Source: an uncultured Clostridia bacterium (lineage in GTDB: Bacteria; Bacillota; Clostridia; TANB77; CAG-508). Taken from it: a DNA stretch of 21,324 nucleotides. The stretch lies in contig CAKPDW010000018.1 of assembly GCA_934149115.1 (NCBI GenBank), positions 1-21,324 on the forward strand. The letters run 5' to 3'. Of the stretch, positions 14,951 through 21,324 are shown in pieces (position 1 is the first letter of the stretch; every line of letters begins with the position of its first letter). A program made the position numbers and the translations under genes. The notes beneath the pieces were generated by a model. That model worked only from the letters and a program-made list of their open reading frames with translations. It ran no database searches and was not told the origin of the DNA.

Positions 14951-14967
14951 TTTGACAAAAGTCGACA
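14951..14967 (+). promoter_or_regulatory. Tandem Spo0A-box-like heptamers
   Basis: TTTGACA (14951-14957) and GTCGACA (14961-14967) each differ by one base from TTCGACA, the reverse complement of the Spo0A box TGTCGAA, and their spacing is 10 bases, about one helical turn. They lie just upstream of the candidate promoter at 14973-15001. The match is suggestive only; AT-rich sequence yields near-matches easily. Confidence 0.3.
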
Positions 14968-14972
14968 TAAAG

Positions 14973-15001
14973 TTGAATTCTGTTATGATATATGATAAAA
15001 T
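14973..15001 (+). promoter_or_regulatory. Candidate promoter for the deaminase-like gene
   Basis: TTGAAT (14973-14978) and TAAAAT (14996-15001) are 17 bases apart. The leader of about 85 bases includes a perfect 7-base hairpin (15035-15041 with 15048-15054, loop CTAAAC) followed by a few T residues, a possible weak attenuator. A perfect TTGACA at 14952-14957 has no matching minus-10 at normal spacing. Confidence 0.45.
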
Positions 15002-15092
15002 AATATTTACTAACCTGTTAATTATAGATTTTTTGAAGTTACTAAACTAACTTCTTTATTATATATAAAATTATTATATAGGAGGCATATAT

Positions 15093-17630
15093 ATGAAAAA
15101 AACAATATTAACTCAATTTTTTTTAGACAAAGAAAAAGATATTAGAATAAACATATACAGAAAAAATGCTGACGAATTAACGTATATAATTGAAACACCA
15201 AATCATAACACTGGTAATTTAATAACAAATTTGGCTAAACTATGTAATGTTGAAACATCACTTAACAAAGAAAATTTGAAAATTATTAAAGGTGTATTAC
15301 CTGCTTGTATTAATGGTGATAACGAAATTGTTTATTTTCTTAGATTAGGTGGAATTAAAATAGCTACAATCTATGAAAATGGTGCTGTAGAAATTAAAGC
15401 AAAAATTCCTGCAATTGCAAAAACTTTAATGTCCCAAACAAAAAATTACAACTTGCCTATTCAAAAAACAATAGTTAAATCCTATATAGTAAAAAAGAGC
15501 AAATTCAGAACAGATTTACATACACATATGAATGCCAATCTTTCTCCTGATGTTTTAATTGCATTAGGTATAAAACATCAACTTAGATATCCTCTATATT
15601 ACATAAAAAAATTGAATCTTAAGATGAGTAAAAAACAAGAACAAATAATAATGGAACAAAGAGAAAAAGTTGCTGAACAATTTAAAGATTCAAATTTAAA
15701 AGGAAAAAAACTAACAAGAAAAATAGATGATAATACTTTTATTAATTTTGCTGATTTTATTTTAAATAATCTAGAAAATGCTAAATACAATCTTGCAAAA
15801 ATTAGAATCAGTTTATCTATATTGAAAGACGGTCAAGCCGTTTTTACAAATCTTGAAAAACTATATATTTACAGATATGTTTTTTGCAAAGGTATAGTTA
15901 GTGATACAAAAATTCAACTTTTGCCAAATAAAATTGAAAATATTCCTGAACCTGATATAAAAAGACTATTAAAACAAATGCTTAAAGATCAAGAAAATCC
16001 AAAATTAAAAAATATTCTACTAAGGCAAGATAAATTATTATGGATTGCAAGAGAATATCAAAAGCAAAATATTGATTATGTAGAAATTGCAGATACTGAT
16101 CTTGCAAAGTCAAATGGGCCTGCAATCCAGTTAGTTGAGGAGTTACATGAAATTCTTCCATATATAGAATCAGAAACAGGTGTAAAAATTAGATTTTTAG
16201 TTTCACTTAGACGTATTCCTCTTACAATAAATGAGGACAATATTGTTTCTGGAAATTATTTACGTGAAAATTTAGATGTTTTAAAAGTTGTAAATAAGAG
16301 TCCATATGTAGTTGGAAGTGATTTTGTAGGTGAAGAAATAAATGATATTACTGATTTAAAACCTGCAATTAAAGAATTAGTAGATTATGTAAATGATGTT
16401 GATCCAGATTTTACAATAAGAATTCATGCAGGAGAAAATGATAGTTTAAGAGATAATGTTTCAAAATCAATTCAATGTGTTACAGAATCTCTAAACCCTA
16501 GTCAACCAATGCCTAAAGTAAGATTAGGTCATGGACTTTATACAGAGGACTTATCTTCTCCTAAAGGAAAAAAATTATTAAGAACATTGAAAAAAGATAA
16601 TATTGTACTTGAGTTTCAATTGAGTTCTAATGTAAGACTAAATAATCTTACTAATCTTAATTTACATCCAATAAAAACATATCTAAATGCTGGTATAAAA
16701 TGTGTTCAAGGAACTGATGGTTGTGGTTTCTATGGAATAGATACAATTGATGAACAACTAGCTTTACAAAATCTTTTAAACCTAGATGATAAAGATTTCA
16801 AAAAAATGAGAAAAGTTGAAGATGAATTAATAGAAACAAGTAATAAATATTTCAAGAAAAAATCAAAAGAATTTGAAGAATTCTTGAACGGTAGAAGCAT
16901 TAAAGAAGCTTTAACTGAATTAGAAAAAGAAATACATTTACAAAATAAAGATAATAATACAGAAATGCGTATAAATACAAACTTAAAAACAGAAAGTGTT
17001 TTAAAAGAAAAAATTAAACAATTACCTACTGATAAAATTCCAATTATTATTGCAGGTGGAAGCTTTAATAAAAAAGGAAGAAGTACTGAAGTTACTCCAG
17101 AGGGCAAGGAATTACTCAAAAAATTATTAACAAAAGTTGATGCAAATAAAGTATATTTTGTGATTGGGCACAAAATGCAAGGATATGAAAAAGAATTAGT
17201 AGAATTAAACAATGAATTACATAAACATTTTGAAATAAATGCAATTGTTCCTAAAATGATTTCTGAAAAAGATTCTAATTCGCTTTTAAAAGAAAATGTA
17301 AATGGTATAAGAATTTCAATTGAAAGTGATGAAATGGGAATTTATAAGAGCTTTAATTATGAAATATTTGAAAGAAGAAATTCCGTTGTAATGGCTTTTG
17401 ATGGTAACTCCCCTGTATCAAATTTAATTCAAGAAGCAAAAAATGGTAAAGGACACGCAAAAATATATGTAAATGAAGATTCTCCGTCACTTTTGGATAA
17501 AGCTAATTCTTTAGAGGGCTATGCGGTACCTTTTAATACAACTCAAAATATAGTTGAGAAAATATTAAAGGATAACCCTGAAATTGTAGATAATACTAAT
17601 AATAATGGATTTTTTATTCCATATAATTAA
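15093..17630 (+). CDS. Adenosine deaminase-like metal hydrolase fused to a Rossmann/SLOG-like domain
   Basis: An 845-residue multidomain protein. Residues 1-135 match nothing I recognise. Residues 136-615 are an ADA/AMP-deaminase-type barrel: metal ligands H143 and H145 (DLHTHM), H445 with catalytic E448 (IHAGEND), H480 (RLGHGL), GSDFVGEE (408-415), LSSNVRL (510-516) and D542 (GTDGCG). The usual second Asp of TDDP is Gly543, so substrate contacts differ. A roughly 150-residue insertion follows the HxH strand. Residues 645-815 look like a nucleotide-binding Rossmann fold (IPIIIAGGS, VYFVIGHKM, NSVVMAFDGN), tentatively SLOG/LOG-like. Enzymes of the barrel family deaminate adenine-type nucleosides or nucleotides; the substrate here is unknown. 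No signal peptide. AGGAGG is seven bases before the ATG. No partner ATPase (as in RADAR defence) is present. Confidence 0.85.
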   Translation: MKKTILTQFFLDKEKDIRINIYRKNADELTYIIETPNHNTGNLITNLAKLCNVETSLNKENLKIIKGVLPACINGDNEIVYFLRLGGIKIATIYENGAVEIKAKIPAIAKTLMSQTKNYNLPIQKTIVKSYIVKKSKFRTDLHTHMNANLSPDVLIALGIKHQLRYPLYYIKKLNLKMSKKQEQIIMEQREKVAEQFKDSNLKGKKLTRKIDDNTFINFADFILNNLENAKYNLAKIRISLSILKDGQAVFTNLEKLYIYRYVFCKGIVSDTKIQLLPNKIENIPEPDIKRLLKQMLKDQENPKLKNILLRQDKLLWIAREYQKQNIDYVEIADTDLAKSNGPAIQLVEELHEILPYIESETGVKIRFLVSLRRIPLTINEDNIVSGNYLRENLDVLKVVNKSPYVVGSDFVGEEINDITDLKPAIKELVDYVNDVDPDFTIRIHAGENDSLRDNVSKSIQCVTESLNPSQPMPKVRLGHGLYTEDLSSPKGKKLLRTLKKDNIVLEFQLSSNVRLNNLTNLNLHPIKTYLNAGIKCVQGTDGCGFYGIDTIDEQLALQNLLNLDDKDFKKMRKVEDELIETSNKYFKKKSKEFEEFLNGRSIKEALTELEKEIHLQNKDNNTEMRINTNLKTESVLKEKIKQLPTDKIPIIIAGGSFNKKGRSTEVTPEGKELLKKLLTKVDANKVYFVIGHKMQGYEKELVELNNELHKHFEINAIVPKMISEKDSNSLLKENVNGIRISIESDEMGIYKSFNYEIFERRNSVVMAFDGNSPVSNLIQEAKNGKGHAKIYVNEDSPSLLDKANSLEGYAVPFNTTQNIVEKILKDNPEIVDNTNNNGFFIPYN

Positions 17631-17658
17631 TTCAATAATTTATATAAAAAATTGCACA

Positions 17659-17681
17659 GAAAATTTATAAAATAAATTTTC
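17659..17681 (+). other. Hairpin in the 3' region of the deaminase-like gene
   Basis: A perfect 10-base AT-rich stem (17659-17668 with 17672-17681) closes an AAA loop and is followed by CGCGCTCG, not by a T-run, so it is not a standard terminator. It lies about 30 bases after the stop codon. Confidence 0.45.
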
Positions 17682-17740
17682 GCGCTCGAACAAATTTACT
17701 GAAAATTTCAATTTTATAGAAAAATATAAAGAGTAGAGTA

Positions 17741-17769
17741 AAAACTGAAAATTGAAAATTTTCAGTTTT
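17741..17769. terminator. Bidirectional terminator between convergent genes
   Basis: A perfect 13-base stem (17741-17753 with 17757-17769, loop GAA) whose ends are A- and T-runs lies between the rightward deaminase-like gene and the leftward metallophosphatase gene, whose stop codon is only about six bases away. It can serve both. Confidence 0.75.
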
Positions 17770-17774
17770 GTTCT

Positions 17775-19184
17775 TTATAATACTGGTTCTTCATGAGCTG
17801 TTTCTCTCTCATCAATGTATTCTACTTTTCCATCATCTATACAATATAGAGCTAATTTTGATTTATTTTGTTGATGTCCACATCCTGCATCAATTCTTAT
17901 AAATCCTTTATCATTATCTTTTATAATTTCTCCAAATTCAGGCGTATGCCCACATACTGTTGTAAATCCATATGCTTTTGCTTGTTCATATGTACTTTGG
18001 TCTCGTTCTTGCAACATAAATTTATATTGTTCTCTCGTTAATTCTTTAAATTTATAACCTTTTTGGGATTGTTTCATTTGACTAAGCATTTGTGGGTCTT
18101 TTGGTGGCATAGCATGTACAAATAAATAATCCTTTCCTTTAATATTTTGAGGTAATACAACATATGAATCACATAAAAATTTGAAAATTTCCTGTTGTTC
18201 TTTTGCCCCATTAACACGTCCACCTTTTAAATAATCAAAAATTGTTTTTGTTCCTCTGTTTGAATATAACCATATTTCTATATTCTTTATTTCCGATTCC
18301 GTTAATCCTTTTTCTTCTACTAATTTTTGACAATCAGCATTATATTCATCTAGTTGTTTTTTCCATTCTACTTGTTCCTTTTTTGATTTTGGGTCATTAT
18401 ACAAACTAGCTGCTCCATATCTTGCACGAGCACCCCTTCTATTTACAATTGTAATTAAATCTTCTTTTTTTAAACCTTTTTGTAGCATTGTCTTAACAGT
18501 TTGTATAAATTGCATTTCATGATTTCCTAGCATAAAAGTAATTTCTGGATTATTTTGCCTGTTTTGTTTTTTTTGCATAATATCCTGAATTATTTTAATT
18601 CCACCATTTCCTCTATCTATAACATCTCCTAAAATTATTAGATGATCTTCTGGTGTCATTTTTTTCATAATCTCTTCATATGAACCATACATACCGTGTA
18701 TATCTCCAATTACATATGTTTTCCCCTCTTTCTCATTATTAGGTACAGTTTTCGGAGGTGTATATTCCTCGGCTTGAACTTGTAATTTTATATTAAATAG
18801 ACTATCATCAAAGTTTTGTTGTCCTGTTTTTCCATTTGATTGTATCATTTCACGAGAAGCTATATATCCATTCTTAAGTAAATCTCCTCCTAAATAAATA
18901 AAATCATCTCTACCTTCTTGTTTCATCAAACTTTCTTCACCAACTAATCTTTTAGCAAAAAAGTTGATAAGTAATTGTGGTCCATACTTCTGATACAATT
19001 TGTTAAATTCTTCACTATTAAATTCTGGAAATGTTCCTTTTTCACAAAATGTTCTTACTCTTTTAGTTTGACCTGTTTTCATTAGGAAATCTACATAATA
19101 CATATCATATTTCTCTAATTGAATTGGTGCTTTGGTTAATTTTGTTTCGCTCTTAACAACTTCATCTTCTTTTAAATATTTCAT
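17775..19184 (-). CDS. PPP-family metallophosphatase with N-terminal extension
   Basis: A 469-residue calcineurin-like phosphoesterase. The metal-binding signature is complete: GDIHG (D161, H163), GDVIDRG (D187, R191), GNHE (N221, H222), VHAMP (H357) and CGHTPEFG (H413), ending with RIDAGCGH. This is the pattern of bacterial PrpA-like Ser/Thr phosphatases and ApaH-like dinucleoside polyphosphate hydrolases; the sequence does not tell me which. About 155 residues precede the phosphatase core, unlike the usual 220-280-residue enzymes. An insertion of about 110 residues (245-350) lies between the GNHE and VHA motifs and could form a cap over the active site. The ribosome binding site is AAGGGG. 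It has its own promoter at 19215-19243 and converges on the deaminase-like gene. Confidence 0.88.
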   Translation of the reverse strand: MKYLKEDEVVKSETKLTKAPIQLEKYDMYYVDFLMKTGQTKRVRTFCEKGTFPEFNSEEFNKLYQKYGPQLLINFFAKRLVGEESLMKQEGRDDFIYLGGDLLKNGYIASREMIQSNGKTGQQNFDDSLFNIKLQVQAEEYTPPKTVPNNEKEGKTYVIGDIHGMYGSYEEIMKKMTPEDHLIILGDVIDRGNGGIKIIQDIMQKKQNRQNNPEITFMLGNHEMQFIQTVKTMLQKGLKKEDLITIVNRRGARARYGAASLYNDPKSKKEQVEWKKQLDEYNADCQKLVEEKGLTESEIKNIEIWLYSNRGTKTIFDYLKGGRVNGAKEQQEIFKFLCDSYVVLPQNIKGKDYLFVHAMPPKDPQMLSQMKQSQKGYKFKELTREQYKFMLQERDQSTYEQAKAYGFTTVCGHTPEFGEIIKDNDKGFIRIDAGCGHQQNKSKLALYCIDDGKVEYIDERETAHEEPVL

Positions 19185-19214
19185 ATTTACCCCTTTCTCA
19201 AAACATCCATTTAT

Positions 19215-19243
19215 AGTTTACTATTGATTCACATTTTTGTCAA
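19215..19243 (-). promoter_or_regulatory. Sigma-A promoter for the metallophosphatase gene
   Basis: On the minus strand a perfect TTGACA (19238-19243) and TAAACT (19215-19220) are 17 bases apart, about 30 bases before the start codon. It lies between the flavoprotein stop and the phosphatase start, so the phosphatase can be expressed independently. Confidence 0.7.
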
Positions 19244-19273
19244 AAAATTTATATATTTATTTGTGATTGTAAT

Positions 19274-19840
19274 TTATATTATTTTCGTTGCTTTATCTAT
19301 AACATCTTTTTGCATTTCAAAATTTGCTTTTGTCACAGGTATTCTTGCACACATTTTAGTTTCTAAAAAATAATTTAATGTATCAAATGCCTGTAGTGTT
19401 TCTTCTGTTCCACTGCCACTTCCTCCTGCACAGGCTATACAGACTATCTTCTTTCCTTTTATTTTTGATTCGTCATTAAATGCATCACATCTTTTTAATC
19501 TATCAAAAAATGTTTTTGCAGACTCACTCATTTCATGGAAATAAACTGGCGTAATAAATACATAAGCGTCAAAATCTTCCATATGCTTGTAAATTTCATT
19601 AAAGTCATCTTTTTGAATACATTTATGTTCTTCTAAACAAATTCCCCATCCTCTTTTTCCACATGCTAAACATTTTTGAATATTCTTTCTGTTAATACAA
19701 ATATGCTCTACTTCTTTTTCTAATTTTTTTAATTCTTTTTCACATTCTTCAACACATGAAAAAGTTAATCCTATTTTATTTGGGATAAAACTATCTTCAT
19801 TTACTTGATTACTACTAAAACTTAATATTAAAACTTTCAT
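19274..19840 (-). CDS. NAD(P)H-dependent flavin oxidoreductase, iron-sulfur flavoprotein-like
   Basis: A 188-residue flavodoxin-fold protein. It starts with the strand MKVLILSFSS leading to the FMN phosphate loop, and has TPVYFHEMSESAKTFFDRL (97-115), the usual flavin-binding and dimer segment, and CAGGSGSGTEE (137-147). A cysteine cluster C57, C60, C68, C74 (CLACGKRGWGIC then EHKC) resembles the compact cluster of iron-sulfur flavoproteins, though with wider spacing, so a cluster is possible but unproven. Such enzymes reduce quinones, metals or other acceptors. AGGAGA precedes the ATG. It begins 29 bases after the GNAT gene and probably shares its promoter. Confidence 0.85.
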   Translation of the reverse strand: MKVLILSFSSNQVNEDSFIPNKIGLTFSCVEECEKELKKLEKEVEHICINRKNIQKCLACGKRGWGICLEEHKCIQKDDFNEIYKHMEDFDAYVFITPVYFHEMSESAKTFFDRLKRCDAFNDESKIKGKKIVCIACAGGSGSGTEETLQAFDTLNYFLETKMCARIPVTKANFEMQKDVIDKATKII

Positions 19841-19869
19841 TTTTTCTCCTATTTTTTACATTATAATGA

Positions 19870-20685
19870 TTACACTTTTCTTTTTATATAATAATATTTC
19901 AAACATACATCTTTGAATCCTAATTTTCTATATGTATCTGCTGGATAATATCCTTCTTCTGTTTGTAAAAATGCTAATTTTAGCTTTTTATTTTTACATA
20001 TTTGTAACTGTTGTTTTATAATCTCTTTTCCAATACCTTTACATCTATAGTCTTTTTTCACTGCTAGTCCATATATCCCATAAATATTATTATCATACAC
20101 ACCACTTGTAATACCTATTATTTCATCGTTTACTTTAGCAAAGTAAAATTCATATGTATATTCATTTTCCTTCTTTTTGTAGTTTTTATAAACTTCTTTG
20201 TACACTGAATCTAAATCACCATAAGGATCATTTTTATCTCCTGTTTGATATGCTTTCACCATTTCTTCACTATATAATTTCATATTTGTTGTTTTCTCTA
20301 ATTTTACATTTAAAGAACACTTAGTTTTAATATTGTCTAGTTCTTTAAAATTATTAAATATTTGCCATACTTCATTCGAAACTAATTCATAACTATCATC
20401 AAAAAAAATTTCACGCTGGCAATAAATTTTTTCCATATATGGTAATATTGCAATTGAAGTTTCTCTATTTAGTGCTTTCATCTTATTACTTGCTTCTAAT
20501 ATAATTTTATCAAATTCTTCTTTATTTTCTGCTTTTATATCTGTAATAAAATTATACCAAGAGTCTTTGATTTTTTTATGATATGCTATATTATAGTTTT
20601 CAAATTTATCTATTCTATCAAATAGTAATCCTAAATTAGCATATATATTGAAATGTTTTAATTCTTTTATCAATTCTAAATCCAT
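19870..20685 (-). CDS. GNAT-family N-acetyltransferase with N-terminal extension
   Basis: A 271-residue protein. The C-terminal half (about 128-268) is a GNAT domain: YGLAVKKDYRCKGIGKEII (206-223) contains the acetyl-CoA pyrophosphate-binding RxxGxG motif (R214 to G219), and YYPADTYRKLGFKDV (247-260) is the usual last helix and strand. Residues 1-127 are mostly helical and charged, with no recognised domain. The acceptor substrate cannot be told from sequence. An AGGAGA ribosome binding site lies before the ATG. It leads a probable two-gene operon with the flavoprotein gene. A 7-base stem (20705-20711 with 20718-20724) sits just upstream of the ribosome binding site. Confidence 0.87.
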   Translation of the reverse strand: MDLELIKELKHFNIYANLGLLFDRIDKFENYNIAYHKKIKDSWYNFITDIKAENKEEFDKIILEASNKMKALNRETSIAILPYMEKIYCQREIFFDDSYELVSNEVWQIFNNFKELDNIKTKCSLNVKLEKTTNMKLYSEEMVKAYQTGDKNDPYGDLDSVYKEVYKNYKKKENEYTYEFYFAKVNDEIIGITSGVYDNNIYGIYGLAVKKDYRCKGIGKEIIKQQLQICKNKKLKLAFLQTEEGYYPADTYRKLGFKDVCLKYYYIKRKV

Positions 20686-20704
20686 GCTACATTTCTCCTA
20701 ATTT

Positions 20705-20724
20705 TGCAACATCATGTTGTTGCA
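20705..20724 (-). promoter_or_regulatory. Inverted repeat just before the GNAT ribosome binding site
   Basis: TGCAACA (20705-20711) and TGTTGCA (20718-20724) form a perfect 7-base stem with a 6-base loop in the GNAT leader, between the promoter and the ribosome binding site. It could be an operator or mRNA structure. Confidence 0.4.
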
Positions 20725-20742
20725 TTTTCATATTCTTTTTTA

Positions 20743-20771
20743 TTTATATCAAAAAATTAATATAAATGCAA
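20743..20771 (-). promoter_or_regulatory. Candidate promoter for the GNAT-flavoprotein operon
   Basis: On the minus strand TTGCAT (20766-20771) and TATAAA (20743-20748) are 17 bases apart, about 58 bases before the GNAT start codon. Confidence 0.5.
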
Positions 20772-21008
20772 TTTGAAAAATATTCGTTTTGTTTCGTCCA
20801 TTTTATAAATAATATAACTCAATTATATCTGCTAAATTATTTCTATAATGCTTTGCTTTTTAATTCTACATCTAATTATAAGTTCATTTAGATGTTTTCT
20901 ATACATATATTAATTCTCTAAAAATATTCCTTCAGCCTATTTTTTTATCTATTTTAATTTTTTCAATTTCTTTGACTTAAATTATAGTCATTTTTCTTCT
21001 ACTTTTTC
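20772..21008. other. AT-rich intergenic stretch without a gene
   Basis: I see no supported gene here on either strand. The only structure noted is an 8-base inverted repeat, ACATCTAA (20868-20875) and TTAGATGT (20888-20895), followed by a short T-run on the plus strand; it could be a weak terminator for something rightward, but no such gene is seen. Confidence 0.5.
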
Positions 21009-21078
21009 CAACGACCCTTCAGCTTTAAACTTGTACTTTCAGCCTTTCTGATGAAAGCTCTGAAAGCACAGTTTATGC
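21009..21078. repeat. 70-base palindromic repeat, copy 1
   Basis: It is identical to 21255-21324 except for two loop bases. Within it, 21026-21048 and 21053-21075 form an imperfect inverted repeat (TAAACTTGTACTTTCAG against CTGAAAGCACAGTTTA) closing on CTTTC-TGAT-GAAAG, a long hairpin with a few bulged bases. It is less AT-rich than the gap to its left. Confidence 0.85.
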
Positions 21079-21207
21079 GCCTTCGAATCCTCGCTTCTTC
21101 TGCCACTGGCAGTGCTTCGGCTTCTCAGCAGTTAACGGCCTCGCTGCGCCCGGCTGTTAACCTTTGGGGTTTTACTTCGATTCTAGTAAGGGAAAAACAA
21201 AAAAAAT
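21079..21207. other. GC-rich, hairpin-rich spacer between repeat copies
   Basis: About half G+C by eye, in sharp contrast to the rest of the window. It contains the palindrome CTGCCACTGGCAG (21100-21112) and a 10-pair hairpin GTTAACGGCC/GGCTGTTAAC (21131-21140 with 21152-21161, one G-U pair). A TTCGAATCC stretch at 21083-21091 looks like a tRNA T-loop but has no matching T-stem. I find no open frame of useful length. It may be a non-coding RNA or part of a multi-copy repeat unit. Confidence 0.5.
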
Positions 21208-21230
21208 AGATAACCTCTTTGTGGTTATCT
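21208..21230. terminator. Bidirectional intrinsic terminator in the repeat region
   Basis: A perfect 8-base stem AGATAACC/GGTTATCT (21208-21215 with 21223-21230) has a T-run to its right (plus strand) and an A-run to its left (T-run on the minus strand). It suggests that a transcript ends here, either the GC-rich segment at 21079-21207 read rightward or something read leftward from beyond the window. Confidence 0.75.
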
Positions 21231-21254
21231 TGCTTTTTTCTGCGCCTTTTTTTT

Positions 21255-21324
21255 CAACGACCCTTCAGCTTTAAACTTGTACTTTCAGCCTTTCTGGCGA
21301 AAGCTCTGAAAGCACAGTTTATGC
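21255..21324. repeat. 70-base palindromic repeat, copy 2 (at window edge)
   Basis: This second copy begins 246 bases after copy 1 and has the same hairpin, with loop TGGC in place of TGAT while the stem is unchanged. The window ends exactly where copy 1 continues into the GC-rich spacer, so it is unknown whether the whole unit of about 246 bases repeats further. Confidence 0.85.

Noticed and set aside
15093..19184. A complete RADAR-type defence system
   Set aside because: The deaminase-like protein has a different domain arrangement and no RdrA-like ATPase is present in the window; the neighbouring phosphatase is convergent with its own promoter.
21076..21105. tRNA-like 3' end (TTCGAATCC ... 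TGCCA)
   Set aside because: The bases before TTCGAAT cannot pair with those after it to make a T-stem, and no anticodon arm or acceptor partner is found upstream.
21009..21324. CRISPR array or integron attC sites
   Set aside because: Only two copies 246 bases apart with a structured interior, so not CRISPR spacing. The palindrome edges do not match the RYYYAAC/GTTRRRY core sites of integrons, and no integrase lies beside them.

Overview
The window looks like a chromosomal segment of a very AT-rich, spore-forming Firmicute, most likely a member of Clostridia. I base this on AT-rich codon use, AGGAGG-type ribosome binding sites, a spoIIM gene next to a XerD-type recombinase, an LPXTG wall-anchored protein, a miaB-mutS pair, and a small Clostridia-type protein that begins with TTG. 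Most genes point leftward (minus strand).

Left part (1-4400): a leftward housekeeping operon runs ychF, a membrane-anchored transglutaminase-like protein, miaB, then the first 21 codons of mutS, which leaves the window. The untranslated regions in front of ychF and mutS carry copies of one structured element. It has a conserved core, a conserved CAAGGC edge and two stems whose sequences change while pairing is kept. This shared leader element is the best candidate here for an undescribed regulatory RNA. At 4217-4446 a complete miniature rightward transcription unit encodes a 35-residue membrane peptide.

Middle (4511-8528): xerD and spoIIM, a 47-residue cytoplasmic peptide, and two unrecognised genes at 6595-7038 (+) and 7233-7598 (-). 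Those two look less AT-rich than their neighbours, and their promoters share an identical 14-base block. A membrane-anchored polysaccharide deacetylase follows.

Envelope and ion block (8613-14830): a 1074-residue LPXTG protein with two alternating module types and an Asn-rich wall-spanning stretch, then an MgtA-like P-type ATPase preceded by a small TTG-started protein in the same apparent operon.

Right part (15093-20685): a rightward 845-residue protein joins an adenosine-deaminase-like metal hydrolase to an unknown N-terminal region and a Rossmann-like, possibly SLOG-type, C-terminal domain. It converges on a PPP-family metallophosphatase with an unusual N-terminal extension. An iron-sulfur-flavoprotein-like reductase and a GNAT acetyltransferase form a small operon behind these.

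The last 320 bases are a GC-richer, hairpin-rich repeat region. A 70-base palindromic repeat occurs twice, 246 bases apart, and the second copy is cut by the window edge, so the array may continue. I see no tRNA, rRNA, CRISPR array, transposase or phage gene.
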